DNA of 64,000 nt from the NCBI GenBank assembly GCA_028698615.1, contig JAQVWF010000002.1, positions 62,001-126,000 on the forward strand, read 5' to 3'. A program made the position numbers and the translations under genes. Origin of the DNA: Syntrophorhabdaceae bacterium. Its GTDB lineage: Bacteria > Desulfobacterota > Syntrophorhabdia > Syntrophorhabdales > Syntrophorhabdaceae. The notes beneath the pieces were generated by a model. That model had not been told where the DNA came from, did not search any database, and saw nothing but the letters and a program-made list of their open reading frames with translations. Of the stretch, positions 42,788 to 52,499 are shown piece by piece (within the stretch, counting starts at the first letter, position 1; each line of letters starts with the position of its first letter).

Positions 42788-42818
42788 GGGTCCGGGCATA
42801 TGACAATGGAGATATGAA

Positions 42819-42854
42819 AACGAAAGAGGATGGAGCGATTCATCCTCTTTCGTT
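42819..42854 (+). terminator. Hairpin between the surface protein and the autotransporter
   Basis: AACGAAAGAGGATG (42819-42832) and CATCCTCTTTCGTT (42841-42854) form a perfect 14-bp stem with an eight-base loop. There is no T tract after it, so it may stabilise the upstream mRNA or terminate only weakly. Confidence 0.55.
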
Positions 42855-42902
42855 CCACTTCATCTCGTTACAGCGAAGGATATTAAAGGAAAAGGTGAAT
42901 TT

Positions 42903-45581
42903 ATGAAGATGAGAATACCATTTAAGAAAGGCATGGTCTGCGGTGTATCACTCCTTATGCTTGCGGCACCATGCATTGTAAAACCATCCCTTGCGGAGGT
43001 TGTAATAGACGACTCCCGCACAGCAGGCATAGTCCTCGAGAATGAGACAAACACTGCTGCTAACCAGACGAACGCCACCGTCAAATCCGGGGCATCCGTG
43101 ACGGCTGAAACCGGGAAGTACGCTATCCTTGGAAAGACCGGCGGATGGAATATAACCGTGGAGAAGGGCGCAACCGTCGCAAGAACCGGTACTTACGCTA
43201 ACGGGATCTGGTTAAATCCTGACGGTGATTCGACAAAGGCCGATTTGAACGGCAACGTCACCAACAGGGGGACAATACAAGCAACTGGAAGCGCTATACA
43301 ACTGGGTGCAGGCACCGTGGTCAATGAGAAAGAGGCAGTCATTTCATCAAAAAACAATTATGGTGTGCAGACAACTGGTGGTCCTTCCACGGTCATCAAC
43401 GAAGGTAGTATCGTCGGCAGGGTTTCTGGTGTATCGATGGACGGGTCTAGTGCCAACACCTTGATCAACAAGGAAACTGGGACCATCGGCGACTTCGACA
43501 CGAGCTCCTACGGTGTTCGAATCGCCGGCACCGTAGAGAATGAAGGTCTTATTGTCGGGAATTCAGCGGTATACATGTTTAGTGAAGATAGCAGGTTGAC
43601 CAATAAGAAGGGTGGTACCATCATCGGTAAAACAAACGGTATCTTGGGAATCGGCTCTATTGTCAACGAAGAGGGTGCGACGATAAAGGGATCCACGATG
43701 GGAGTCGATACTATAGGAGATAGCAGTGTTAGTAACGCCGGTACGATAGAGGGTGCCACGGGAATTAGGTTCCGGGGCTCTGAGGGCGATAATATTCTCG
43801 ACAATAGAGGCACTATCATCGGAACATCCGGCAACGCTGTGCTCATGGGGGCCGACAACGACACTGCCTATCTCCGTAACGGCTCCGACATAACGGGCAA
43901 CGTGGATGCTGACAATTCGGCTGATTCCAGCATTGTTTCAGGTACCGACGATACAGTCTACCTCACCGGCTCGGGCGAGATAAAGAACGGCACCCTCCTC
44001 AACTTCGAGACCATAGAGAAGTCCGGGGACGGCACCTGGAGCCTGGGCGGAGACCTCTCGAGCGGCAACAGCATATCGGTCCTCGGCGGCGTGCTCAAGG
44101 CGAGCGGTGTCTACACGCATGAGGCGGGCGCAACCTACACGGTGGGAGCTGGCTCCAACGGCAAGGCCGGGAAGATAACGGCCGACACGGCGACACTGAA
44201 CGGAGGCGCTGTATCCGTTGTGAGCAAGGGTCTCAAAGGGGGCACACACACCATAGTCGAGACGACAAACGGTCTTACCGGCACCTTCGACTCGGTGACG
44301 TCAGACTCGAAGTACAGGGAGATGTCCCTTGCCTATGACGCAAAGAACAGCTACCTCAACATGAAATCCAATTTCAAGAAGGCAGGGGCCACGGGCACAA
44401 GGGGCAATGTGGCGTCGGCAATCGACGACGCCTACGGCAATTCCTCCTCCGACGACATGGTCACCGTTGTCGATGAGTTGTTTTCTCTCGACGACGGTGC
44501 TCTCAACTCTGCCATCGACCAGATATCGGGAACGACTCACAGCGTATCGGCAACGGTCGCTCCTGTAAAGCAGGGGAGCTTCTATCAGAACCTCTTCGGC
44601 CGTACCGGCGGTGCCACGACGGGCCTTGGCTTCCTCGGGCTCAACGACCGCCAGTCCGATCCCCTGACGATGCTTGCATCGGGGGGCCCGGTGGCAAACG
44701 ACGCAGGGTTTTCCCTGACAAGGGCCGGGCAGAAGCTGCCCTACGGAATGTGGATCAAAGGGTACAGCGTGATGGGCAACCGCCACGGCGGCGACACGGG
44801 CTCCCGCTATGACTACACCATCGGCGGCGCCATCGCAGGTTTCGACTACCTCATCAATCCCAACATCCGGGCCGGCGTGGCCGTCGGGTATTCGAAGACC
44901 AGCGTCGACATGAAACAGCTTCAGGACAACTCCGATGTTGAAAGCTTCCAGGGGGCACTGTACGGCTCCTACGTCCCGACGAGCAAGCTGTGGTATGTGG
45001 ACGCGGCGTTCGCGTACAGCAAGAACAGCTACGAGACGAAACGCTATCTCACCTTCGGCAACATCTATCGGGTGGCCCGTGGCTCCTATGACGGAAGCGA
45101 CATATCGGGCTACCTGGAGGGCGGCTACAAGGTGCCCATCTTCGGCGGCATCACCGCAACGCCCCTTGTTTCCTTCCTTGCCATGAGGAACCATACGGAC
45201 AGCTTTACGGAAACAGGCGCCGGTTCAGTAAATCTCGAAACCGGCAGTAACAATACCGATTCCTACCAGAGCGGCCTGGGTGTGAAGCTCTCCCGGGAGT
45301 TCAAGGCGGCAAAAGACTTCACCTTTACCCCCGAATTTGGGGCCAAATGGCTTCACGAGTTCGGCGACACAGAAGCGAACATCAACGCCCGGTTCGCAGG
45401 CGAAACGGCAGGCTCCTTCGTCATTGCCTCCGATACAACGGAAAGAGACACGGGCGTTTTCTCCCTGAACCTCACGGGAAAGAAAGGCGACATGCTTAAC
45501 TTCTTCGTAGGCTATGATCTGGGCATCACGAATGACCAGATAAGCCACGGCTTCACGGGGGGACTGAGGCTTAATTGGTAA
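42903..45581 (+). CDS. Type V autotransporter with beta-helical passenger
   Basis: An 892-residue protein: signal peptide (residues 1-31, ending SLAE), passenger (about 32-500) of beta-helix rungs such as NEGSIVGRVSGVSMDGSSAN and NAGTIEGATGIRFRG, an autochaperone-like segment (GGVLKASGVYTHEAGATYTV), then a C-terminal autotransporter beta barrel (about 620-892; GMWIKGYSVMGNRHGGDTGS ... YEGGYKVPIFG ... FTGGLRLNW) ending in an aromatic residue as outer-membrane barrels do. AAAGGTG precedes ATG 42903. It follows the repeat protein after 115 bases and may belong to the same surface cluster. Confidence 0.92.
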   Translation: MKMRIPFKKGMVCGVSLLMLAAPCIVKPSLAEVVIDDSRTAGIVLENETNTAANQTNATVKSGASVTAETGKYAILGKTGGWNITVEKGATVARTGTYANGIWLNPDGDSTKADLNGNVTNRGTIQATGSAIQLGAGTVVNEKEAVISSKNNYGVQTTGGPSTVINEGSIVGRVSGVSMDGSSANTLINKETGTIGDFDTSSYGVRIAGTVENEGLIVGNSAVYMFSEDSRLTNKKGGTIIGKTNGILGIGSIVNEEGATIKGSTMGVDTIGDSSVSNAGTIEGATGIRFRGSEGDNILDNRGTIIGTSGNAVLMGADNDTAYLRNGSDITGNVDADNSADSSIVSGTDDTVYLTGSGEIKNGTLLNFETIEKSGDGTWSLGGDLSSGNSISVLGGVLKASGVYTHEAGATYTVGAGSNGKAGKITADTATLNGGAVSVVSKGLKGGTHTIVETTNGLTGTFDSVTSDSKYREMSLAYDAKNSYLNMKSNFKKAGATGTRGNVASAIDDAYGNSSSDDMVTVVDELFSLDDGALNSAIDQISGTTHSVSATVAPVKQGSFYQNLFGRTGGATTGLGFLGLNDRQSDPLTMLASGGPVANDAGFSLTRAGQKLPYGMWIKGYSVMGNRHGGDTGSRYDYTIGGAIAGFDYLINPNIRAGVAVGYSKTSVDMKQLQDNSDVESFQGALYGSYVPTSKLWYVDAAFAYSKNSYETKRYLTFGNIYRVARGSYDGSDISGYLEGGYKVPIFGGITATPLVSFLAMRNHTDSFTETGAGSVNLETGSNNTDSYQSGLGVKLSREFKAAKDFTFTPEFGAKWLHEFGDTEANINARFAGETAGSFVIASDTTERDTGVFSLNLTGKKGDMLNFFVGYDLGITNDQISHGFTGGLRLNW

Positions 45582-45657
45582 AAGAGTGGTAACAGGTCAT
45601 GGGTGACGGGTAACAGGAAAACCTGTCAAGCTTAGCCGATGACCGGATAATAGAGCA

Positions 45658-45697
45658 GACAAGGGGTGGCCCGAGAGCCGCCCCTTGTCGTTTCTTT
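45658..45697 (+). terminator. Intrinsic terminator after the autotransporter
   Basis: GACAAGGGGTGGC (45658-45670) and GCCGCCCCTTGTC (45677-45689) pair over 13 bases with one G-U, around a six-base loop, followed by GTTTCTTT. Confidence 0.85.
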
Positions 45698-45806
45698 CCG
45701 TCCTTCGAGGACTCTATCATGCGCTGTCCAACGTGATCCGAATGTGACAGGCCATTGGTGGCCGGGTGGTCTTGCAGAGTGGCAGGGCAGGGGGGATTAC
45801 AGTCTT

Positions 45807-45837
45807 TCCTGGGTCCCGGCCTTTGCCGTGACGACGG
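45807..45837 (-). repeat. Diverged copy of a REP-like palindromic element
   Basis: Read on the reverse strand this is CGTCGTCACGGCAAAGGCC followed by GGGACCCAGGA, matching the element at 52019-52049 at most positions. It lies in the 308-base gap between the convergent autotransporter and gspG, which otherwise contains only the terminator at 45658. Confidence 0.5.
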
Positions 45838-45889
45838 AGGTAAATACAGGGAGCCCGAAGGTGAAAAGAGCCGAGATTGTCAGGATTGT

Positions 45890-46318
45890 CTATTCCCAAT
45901 CGACCACGTCCTTGTCTTCACCCTCGCCGCCAGGTGTGCCGTCCCTTCCGTAGGAGTAGATGTCGAACTCTCCGTGGGAACCGGGGGACTGGTACTGGTA
46001 GGGTTTGCCCCAGGGGTCGTTGGGAAGGGCCTTCTTGAGATAAGGTCCTTCCCAGTTCTGCGCTCCTGGGTTTGTGACGAGGGCGCCGAGACCTTCCTGT
46101 GTTGTGGGGTAGCGACCTACGTCGAGGCGAAAATGGTCGAGCGTCTGGCCGAGAAGCTCGACCTGCGCCCTGGCCGCGGCCTGTTTGCCCTTGCCGAGCT
46201 TTGGAAAGACCTTGGGACCCACGAGGGCAACGAGGAGCCCCACGATGACCATGACCACGAGGAGCTCCACCAGTGTGAAACCGCGCCTGTCCCTGCAATA
46301 TCCGTACTGAGTTTTCAT
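45890..46318 (-). CDS. gspG: Type II secretion major pseudopilin GspG
   Basis: A 142-residue pseudopilin. The prepilin peptidase site is RRG-FTLVELLVVMVIVGLLVA, with Glu5 in place, giving a mature protein of about 130 residues. The C-terminus NDPWGKPYQYQSPGSHGEFD IYSYGRDGTPGGEGEDKDVV has the calcium site of GspG. ATG 46318 has GGGAGGAT just upstream; an open frame runs further to 46435 without support. It is transcribed away from gspD, 294 bases between starts, whereas gspG usually follows gspF. No other gspG is in the operon, so this must serve it. Confidence 0.94.
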   Translation of the reverse strand: MKTQYGYCRDRRGFTLVELLVVMVIVGLLVALVGPKVFPKLGKGKQAAARAQVELLGQTLDHFRLDVGRYPTTQEGLGALVTNPGAQNWEGPYLKKALPNDPWGKPYQYQSPGSHGEFDIYSYGRDGTPGGEGEDKDVVDWE

Positions 46319-46611
46319 GTATCCTCCCTGTCTGCCGTGAAATGATGCCGGCAGTTTTACTTTTGGAAAGAGATTAATCCGGCACCTCTTTTTTGTCACT
46401 ACCCCCGGCGGCTCGTTCATCACATTTTCGGGCATGATGGTACTATTCCGGGATTTGACTCACACCATGGCCGTTGCAGGCATCGGTTTGCAGGGGTACC
46501 GGCCTTCTTAGAACCGTAATCGGTCCGGTTTATCCCATTAGGATGTGAACTGATGTCGCATAACCTTAGAATCCTATTGGTCTCGCAAAAACTCCGGTGG
46601 GTGATGGATCA

Positions 46612-48825
46612 ATGATGACAAATTGCGGAAAGCTCGTATTCTTCGGGTGCCTCTTTTTCACGCTGACGGTGAGTCCTTCGTATGGGGACGACAACCCGCG
46701 AACGGCAATCCCCCGGCAGGTATCGCAGCACAATGGGGCAACAGAGGGTCCATCATCAACGGGTCCGCTCGCGACGCAGCCATCTGAAAAGGCTAAAAAG
46801 CTGACGGCAAGGGCGTCCAGCCCCGTCAGCCTCTCCTTTGATGATGCCGATATGTACCAGGTCATCCAGACCGTTTTCGGTGAGATCCTGAGGGTCAATT
46901 ATGTTGTGGACCAGAGGGTGAAGGGACGGGTCACGTTCCGTTCCGTGACTCCTATTGAGGGCGACCGGGTGCTTTCAGTCATGGAGGTCATTCTGAGGCT
47001 TAACGGAGTGGGTGTTGTGGAAGAAGGCGATCTCTACAGGATCGTTCCGATCAGCGACGTCGCCAGGGAACCCGCGGAGGTGACCGTCGGCAGAGATCCG
47101 GATTCCATCGAGGTCCAGGGCAAATCCATCATACGTGTCGTGCCTGTCATGTACAGTCAATCGGCGGAGATCATCAAACTTATCACGCCCTTCCTGACGA
47201 CAACCGCCGTGGTCATCGATGTGTCCAGCATCAATCACATCATGCTCGTAGACACCGACGCGAACGTAAAGAGACTGCTCAAGCTCATCGATCTTTTCGA
47301 CAGCGAACAAACAAGAAAAAAGAAGCCCCAGGTTTTTGTCTACCATGTCCAGAACAGCAAGGCCAAAGATATAGCGAACATTCTGCAGCAGGTCTTCCTT
47401 TCCTCCGGACGGGGCGGCGCGGCAAACCCACCCCTTGCTGCGTCGCCTTCCGCCTCCCCGAAAACGTCCGCTTCGAAAGAGTCTCCGGTCGCGGCGGCAC
47501 GCAGTGCCCTGGGTGGATTGTCCGGATCGGATTCCCACATGGGAGAGGGCCTTGTATCTCCCATAACGAAGATCATCGCCGAGGAGAACCTCAACTCCCT
47601 TGTTATCCTCAGCTCACCCGAGGATTATGAGGTCATCAAGGAGGCCATCCGCCGCGTCGATATTATCCCGAGACAGGTCGTTATCGAAGGTGTGATTGCG
47701 GAGATATCCCTGAAGGACGACCTGAAGCTGGGTGTTTCCTGGGCCCTTCAGTTCTCGCCGGGCGGCATGAACGGTGTGTTGGGGGCGTTGGACGGCACCG
47801 TCGGATTCGACGTGCCAGGCGCTACATCCACGAGCACTACAGACAGCGGCACCTTCAACTTCGCGGGGACGGTGGGGGGAGATTTCAAGGCGGTCATCGA
47901 CATGCTTGCGACGCAATCAAAGGCAAAGCTCCTTGCCGTGCCGCGCATACTCGTAACGGATAACAAGGAGGCGCGCATCCAGGTGGGAGAGCAGGTTCCC
48001 ATCGTGACAACGGAAACGATAGCGTCCACCACCACAGCCGCTCAGCGGACCATCCAGTACAAGGATATAGGTATCATCCTCAAGGTGAAGCCCCGCATCA
48101 ACGAAGGCGGCCTCGTTACCCTCGACCTTGCCCAGGAAGTCTCTTCCTACGACACGATCACCCTTTTCGACGGCGAGACGAACATCATCGTCAAGAAGAC
48201 GGAGGCGACAACGAACCTTGTCGTCCAGGATGGTCAGACGGTCCTCATTGGAGGGCTTATCAGGGAGGACACATCGACGGCGCGATCGGGCATCCCCTAC
48301 CTGAGCAAGATACCTCTTCTCGGCTATCTCTTCGGCAGCACCACGGACGAGAACCACCGCAAGGAGTTGATCATACTCTTGACCCCGCGGGTCATCAAGA
48401 ACCAGTGGGATGCCCGGAAGGCCACATCCTCCTATGTTGACGATATAACGAAAACAGGCAAGGGAAAGCTGAAGAAGGAAGAGCTTATCCGCGACGTCCC
48501 GCAGGAGGAAAGGGACGGGAAAAAGGACGAGGTGCGCAAGCAGCCCACGCCGGAACCGGTGCGGCAGATCAGGGAAGGGTTGGGAACGAAAAAGCATGAA
48601 ATGATGCAATCGGAAGTCTCACCCGCGGCTGGTGATACCGTGGCGCAGCGGAACGGGGTACAAAAAACGCAGAAACAGAACCAGGTTCAGCAGAGTTCGA
48701 ACAAAACGACGGAGAATGGGCAGAGCAAAGACCGGGAAGAACCTGAAGGCCCCCGGCCGCCGGGCCGCCCGGCAGTAAAAAAGCCGGCACCAGAGGCGGC
48801 GCCCGATGGCGGAGGAAAGTCGTGA
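46612..48825 (+). CDS. gspD: Type II secretion secretin GspD
   Basis: Outer-membrane channel, 737 residues, signal peptide 1-23. N0 and N1-N3 domains are at about 50-345 (DADMYQVIQTVFGEILRVNY, YHVQNSKAKDIANILQQVF) and the secretin core follows (VEGVIAEISLKDDLKLGVSW, VPRILVTDNKEARIQVGEQVPIV, LVVQDGQTVLIGGLIREDTS, PLLGYLFGSTTDENHRKELII). The last 130 residues are a charged, Gln/Pro-rich tail not usual for GspD. A Gly/Ser/Ala-rich loop interrupts N3 at about 260-300. First gene of gspDEFHIJKLMC; the stop overlaps gspE. Confidence 0.94.
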   Translation: MMTNCGKLVFFGCLFFTLTVSPSYGDDNPRTAIPRQVSQHNGATEGPSSTGPLATQPSEKAKKLTARASSPVSLSFDDADMYQVIQTVFGEILRVNYVVDQRVKGRVTFRSVTPIEGDRVLSVMEVILRLNGVGVVEEGDLYRIVPISDVAREPAEVTVGRDPDSIEVQGKSIIRVVPVMYSQSAEIIKLITPFLTTTAVVIDVSSINHIMLVDTDANVKRLLKLIDLFDSEQTRKKKPQVFVYHVQNSKAKDIANILQQVFLSSGRGGAANPPLAASPSASPKTSASKESPVAAARSALGGLSGSDSHMGEGLVSPITKIIAEENLNSLVILSSPEDYEVIKEAIRRVDIIPRQVVIEGVIAEISLKDDLKLGVSWALQFSPGGMNGVLGALDGTVGFDVPGATSTSTTDSGTFNFAGTVGGDFKAVIDMLATQSKAKLLAVPRILVTDNKEARIQVGEQVPIVTTETIASTTTAAQRTIQYKDIGIILKVKPRINEGGLVTLDLAQEVSSYDTITLFDGETNIIVKKTEATTNLVVQDGQTVLIGGLIREDTSTARSGIPYLSKIPLLGYLFGSTTDENHRKELIILLTPRVIKNQWDARKATSSYVDDITKTGKGKLKKEELIRDVPQEERDGKKDEVRKQPTPEPVRQIREGLGTKKHEMMQSEVSPAAGDTVAQRNGVQKTQKQNQVQQSSNKTTENGQSKDREEPEGPRPPGRPAVKKPAPEAAPDGGGKS

Positions 48826-50354
48826 AGGGCAAAACGGTAGTCTACCTCTCACCGGAGGAATTCCCCAGAATGCCCCTGGTTCTGGATGGAGTCTCGACGC
48901 GCTTTATTCGGGAGAACAGGATCATTCCCTTCGAGTGGAAGGACAAAACGCTCAAGGTCATCATGGCCGACCCCTCCGACCGCGAACTTGTCGATGCGCT
49001 CAGGGTAGCCGCCGCGGGCGATGTCCTGGTCCATACCGGGGACCTTGCCGTCATCGACGAACACATCTCGCGATTCTACAGCAAGGAGCAGCAGAACATC
49101 GACAGGATCATAGAAGGGATCGACGAACAGGAGGGCTACGAGTTCATACACGACGAGGAAGAAGAGGATGTGGGTCATCTGAAGGACCTCGCCTCGGAGG
49201 CCCCCATCATCAGGCTGGTCAACCTGCTTATCACCCGCGCCGTAGAGTCGAGGGCGAGCGACATTCACATCGAACCTTTCGAGGACGAGATGAAGATCCG
49301 CTACCGGATAGACGGTGTTCTTAACGATGTGGAATCGACACCGAAGAGGCTTCAGGCCGCCATCGTCTCACGCATCAAGATCATGGCCAGGCTCAACATC
49401 GCCGAGCGCAGACTTCCCCAGGACGGGAGGATACGACTGCGCGTGGGCGAGAAAGAGATCGCCATCAGGGTTTCCACCATCCCCATCGTGAACGGGGAGA
49501 GCATCGTAATGAGGATACTCGACAGGGAGAGCATCGTCATCGACCTTGACAGGCTGGGTTTTTCCCGGGCCATGCTCGAGTCTCTCGACAGGCTCATCAC
49601 GAAGCCCAACGGCATCATCCTTGTGACGGGGCCCACGGGCAGCGGCAAGACAACGACCCTCTACGGGGCGCTCGACAAGATCAATTTGCCCCAAAAAAAG
49701 ATCATTACCGTGGAAGACCCCGTGGAATACCAGCTGAAAGGCGTGAACCAGATCCAGGTGAAACCCCGGATCGGATTGGATTTCAACAGCACGCTGCGCC
49801 ACATTGTCAGGCAGGACCCGGATATCATCATGATCGGCGAGATCCGCGACCTGGAGACGGCCCAGATAGCCATCCAGTCGGCACTGACGGGGCATCTCGT
49901 ATTCTCCACCCTCCATACGAACGACGCGCCGAGCGCGATCACACGCCTTCTTGACATGGGCGTGGAGAGCTTTTTGCTGTCGTCCACGGTGCGGGGTATC
50001 CTCGCACAGCGGCTTGTGAGGATGATCTGTCCCGAATGCCGCAGTCAGGTGGGCATATCCGACGAGGTGGAGGAACTCATGGCCCTCGGCATGGGCAGCG
50101 GTGTTCCCATTTACCGGGGAGCAGGCTGCGAGGCCTGCGCGCAGACGGGATTTTTCGGGCGCTCGGGGCTCTTCGAGTTCCTTCTTGTTGATGAAGATAT
50201 AAGGCGGTTGACCTTGAAGGGGGCCGACGAGGGCGAGGTCAAGGCACAGGCGAGAAGAAGCGGGATGAGGACGCTCCTCGAGGACGGGATCGAGAAGGTC
50301 CGTATGGGCATAACCACCCTGGACGAGGTCTTACGGGTGACAAGGGAGGATTGA
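48822..50354 (+). CDS. gspE: Type II secretion ATPase GspE
   Basis: Cytoplasmic hexameric ATPase, 510 residues. N1E domain about 1-150, then Walker A GPTGSGKTTTLYGAL near residue 270, Asp box IKIMARLNIAERRLPQDGRI, Walker B DPDIIMIGEIRDLETAQIAI and the zinc site CPEC ... CEAC (about 402-432). GTG 48822 overlaps the gspD stop as GTGA. Confidence 0.95.
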   Translation: MKGKTVVYLSPEEFPRMPLVLDGVSTRFIRENRIIPFEWKDKTLKVIMADPSDRELVDALRVAAAGDVLVHTGDLAVIDEHISRFYSKEQQNIDRIIEGIDEQEGYEFIHDEEEEDVGHLKDLASEAPIIRLVNLLITRAVESRASDIHIEPFEDEMKIRYRIDGVLNDVESTPKRLQAAIVSRIKIMARLNIAERRLPQDGRIRLRVGEKEIAIRVSTIPIVNGESIVMRILDRESIVIDLDRLGFSRAMLESLDRLITKPNGIILVTGPTGSGKTTTLYGALDKINLPQKKIITVEDPVEYQLKGVNQIQVKPRIGLDFNSTLRHIVRQDPDIIMIGEIRDLETAQIAIQSALTGHLVFSTLHTNDAPSAITRLLDMGVESFLLSSTVRGILAQRLVRMICPECRSQVGISDEVEELMALGMGSGVPIYRGAGCEACAQTGFFGRSGLFEFLLVDEDIRRLTLKGADEGEVKAQARRSGMRTLLEDGIEKVRMGITTLDEVLRVTRED

Positions 50355-51551
50355 TTGGCCGTATATTCATACAGGGCGACGACTCTTGAAGGCACCATTG
50401 TCGAAGGCGTCATCGAGGCACCCGATGAAGGCTCGGCCCTGGAGCGGGTGAAGGATGCGGGTGTCATTCCTCTGAAGGTTACATCTCCGCGAAAGGGGGT
50501 CCTCAAAAAGGGCATGTCGCTGCGCTCATCGAAGGGCGACCTTCTCACCTTTACCGCTGAGTTGTCGGCGCTTATCGGCGCGGGCCTTCCCCTCGACCGG
50601 AGCCTCAACATCCTCGCCGGGGTTTCCGAAGGCAGGCAGATGCAGGAGGTGGTCAATTCCGTTCTGAAGTCCATACGGGAGGGAAGTTCCTTTTCCGATG
50701 CCCTGAAGAACCATCCCGGGGTGTTCCCCAAGCTCTACGTCAACATGGTCAGGGCCGGTGAGACGGGCGGCGTCCTGGATATCGTCCTCGAGAAACTCGG
50801 CGAGTTCCTCGAGACGGCAAAGGAACTGAAGGACAGTGTCTACTCGGCTATGATCTATCCCGTGATCCTCGCCATAACGGGGGGTATTTCCATCATCATC
50901 CTCCTTACCTTCGTCATACCCCGCTTTTCCATTCTCTTCAAGGAGATGGGCGGGGCCTTGCCTGTGTCCACGCAGATGATCCTGTACTTCAGCACCTTCC
51001 TGAGGGGTTTTTGGTGGATTCTCCTTCCGGCGGGCGCATTCGGGGTGCTGGCACTGCGGCGTTTTATAAAGACCGAACGGGGCGCCATCGCCTGGGACAA
51101 GTTGAAGTTCAGATTCCTCAGGGACGTTGTGGGCAAGCTCGAAACGGCCCGTTTTTGCAGGACCATGGGGACCCTGATAAAAAGCGGCGTTCCTTTCCTG
51201 CAGGCCCTGCAGAACTCCAAAGACGTCATCGGGAACCGCGTCATTGCCGCCGCCATCGCGGCGGTGGCAAAGGACGTCAAAGAAGGCAAGGGCATTGCCG
51301 CGCCGCTCACCGACGCGAAGGTCTTTCCCCGGCTGGCGCTGTCCATGATCAAGGTGGGCGAAGAGACGGGACAACTCGATACTATGCTGCTCAAGGTGGC
51401 GACTACGTATGAAAAGAGCCTCAAGGACTCGGTGAAGCGATTCATGGGTCTTCTGGAACCGGCGATCATCCTCACCATGGGGCTTGTAATCGCCTTCATC
51501 GTCGTCTCCATGCTTGTTGCCATATTCGGCATCCTGGAGCTGCCCTTTTGA
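50355..51551 (+). CDS. gspF: Type II secretion inner-membrane protein GspF
   Basis: Platform protein of 398 residues with two GspF domains (about 65-190 and 268-390), three membrane segments (about 165-190, 215-235, 370-395) and the motifs ALIGAGLPLDRSLNIL and TLIKSGVPFLQALQ. TTG start directly after the gspE stop. It couples GspE to pseudopilus assembly. Confidence 0.94.
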   Translation: MAVYSYRATTLEGTIVEGVIEAPDEGSALERVKDAGVIPLKVTSPRKGVLKKGMSLRSSKGDLLTFTAELSALIGAGLPLDRSLNILAGVSEGRQMQEVVNSVLKSIREGSSFSDALKNHPGVFPKLYVNMVRAGETGGVLDIVLEKLGEFLETAKELKDSVYSAMIYPVILAITGGISIIILLTFVIPRFSILFKEMGGALPVSTQMILYFSTFLRGFWWILLPAGAFGVLALRRFIKTERGAIAWDKLKFRFLRDVVGKLETARFCRTMGTLIKSGVPFLQALQNSKDVIGNRVIAAAIAAVAKDVKEGKGIAAPLTDAKVFPRLALSMIKVGEETGQLDTMLLKVATTYEKSLKDSVKRFMGLLEPAIILTMGLVIAFIVVSMLVAIFGILELPF

Positions 51552-52003
51552 AGATGAACGGCAAGGGTTTTACGCTTCTCGAACTGGTTATAGTCATGGT
51601 CCTCATGGTGCTCTTCCTTGGCCTGTCGGGCGTGCATTTCGCAAATCACCTGCCCTCGGCGAAACTCGGTGCGACGGGTAGGGAACTCTCCGGCCTTATC
51701 CGCATGGCGCGTATCGAGGCGATGAACAAAAGGGAAGAACAGAGGGTGATCATCGACCTCAGTCGCAGGACCTACGGCATGGAGGGGAGAGCCGGGCGGG
51801 CCGTCCCGGAGGCCATCGCCATCAGTATCATAGACCCCGTAAGAGGCAGCTTCCACGGGGGGGAATACGAGATTATCGCCGACGCGTCGGGCTCGGTCGC
51901 GGCGTGCGAGATCATTCTCAGAAATGCGAAAAGGACACTCAGAATAGAGATCGATCCCGTCATCGGGGCCGTGGTGGTGAAAGGCGACGGAGAAAGAGAC
52001 TGA
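51548..52003 (+). CDS. gspH: Minor pseudopilin GspH-like
   Basis: A 151-residue protein with processing site GKG-FTLLELVIVMVLMVLFLG and Glu5. The rest is a short beta domain (GRELSGLIRMARIEAMNKRE ... RVIIDLSRRTYGM) of the GspH/FimT type. TTG 51548 overlaps gspF; ATG 51554 is an alternative. The gap of 52 bases to gspI contains a REP-like element. Confidence 0.85.
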   Translation: MKMNGKGFTLLELVIVMVLMVLFLGLSGVHFANHLPSAKLGATGRELSGLIRMARIEAMNKREEQRVIIDLSRRTYGMEGRAGRAVPEAIAISIIDPVRGSFHGGEYEIIADASGSVAACEIILRNAKRTLRIEIDPVIGAVVVKGDGERD

Positions 52004-52018
52004 CGTTTCTTTTTTCTG

Positions 52019-52049
52019 CGTCATTCCGGCTTCAGGCCGGAATCCAGGA
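52019..52049 (+). repeat. REP-like palindromic element between gspH and gspI
   Basis: CGTCATTCCGGCTTCAGGCC then GGAATCCAGGA: the arms ATTCCGGC and GCCGGAAT pair. It resembles dispersed GTCATTCCNNC...GGAATCCAG elements known from several Proteobacteria. Its right end supplies AGGAGG for the gspI ribosome site. A diverged inverted copy lies at 45807. Confidence 0.65.
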
Positions 52050-52055
52050 GGTGCG

Positions 52056-52499
52056 GTGAAGGCGAAGAATATGTCCGGGAAGAGAATGAGGAATGGACCT
52101 TACAGGTCTTCGCCCGGTTTTACACTCCTTGAGATCCTTGTGGCCATTGTCATTCTCGCCACGGTGGTCACTGTTGTCCTCCAACTCTTTTCGGCGAACC
52201 TCAAGACACTGTGGATGTCCGACGACTACCTTACAGCAACGGTGCTCGCGGATATCAGGATGAGGGAGGTACTCGAAGGCGGTCAGGTGAAGGAGGGCAC
52301 GTCAAGCGAGACGAGGGAAGGATATGTGATGGATATAACCGTAACCGAGGCGCTCGGGGAGCGCACGAAGGATTTTCCCTGGAAGGTGCTTGAGGTGGTG
52401 CTGGATGTCTCCTGGCGGAAGGGGACGAAGAAGAGGTCGTTGTCTCTGAAGACCTACAAGACGGTCAAGAGAGAGGTGATCACGAATGAGAAGCTGTAA
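52056..52499 (+). CDS. gspI: Minor pseudopilin GspI
   Basis: A 147-residue pseudopilin with SPG-FTLLEILVAIVILATVV (Glu5 present) after a 22-residue leader, and the GspI-type body (MSDDYLTATVLADIRMREVL ... WKVLEVVLDVSWRKGTKKRS). GTG 52056 follows AGGAGGTGC. It overlaps gspJ by 14 bases. Confidence 0.88.
   Translation: MKAKNMSGKRMRNGPYRSSPGFTLLEILVAIVILATVVTVVLQLFSANLKTLWMSDDYLTATVLADIRMREVLEGGQVKEGTSSETREGYVMDITVTEALGERTKDFPWKVLEVVLDVSWRKGTKKRSLSLKTYKTVKREVITNEKL

Noticed and set aside
46450-46500. Sigma-54-like GG...GC sequence in front of gspD
   Set aside because: The spacing between GG and GC is nine instead of ten bases and the flanks do not fit.
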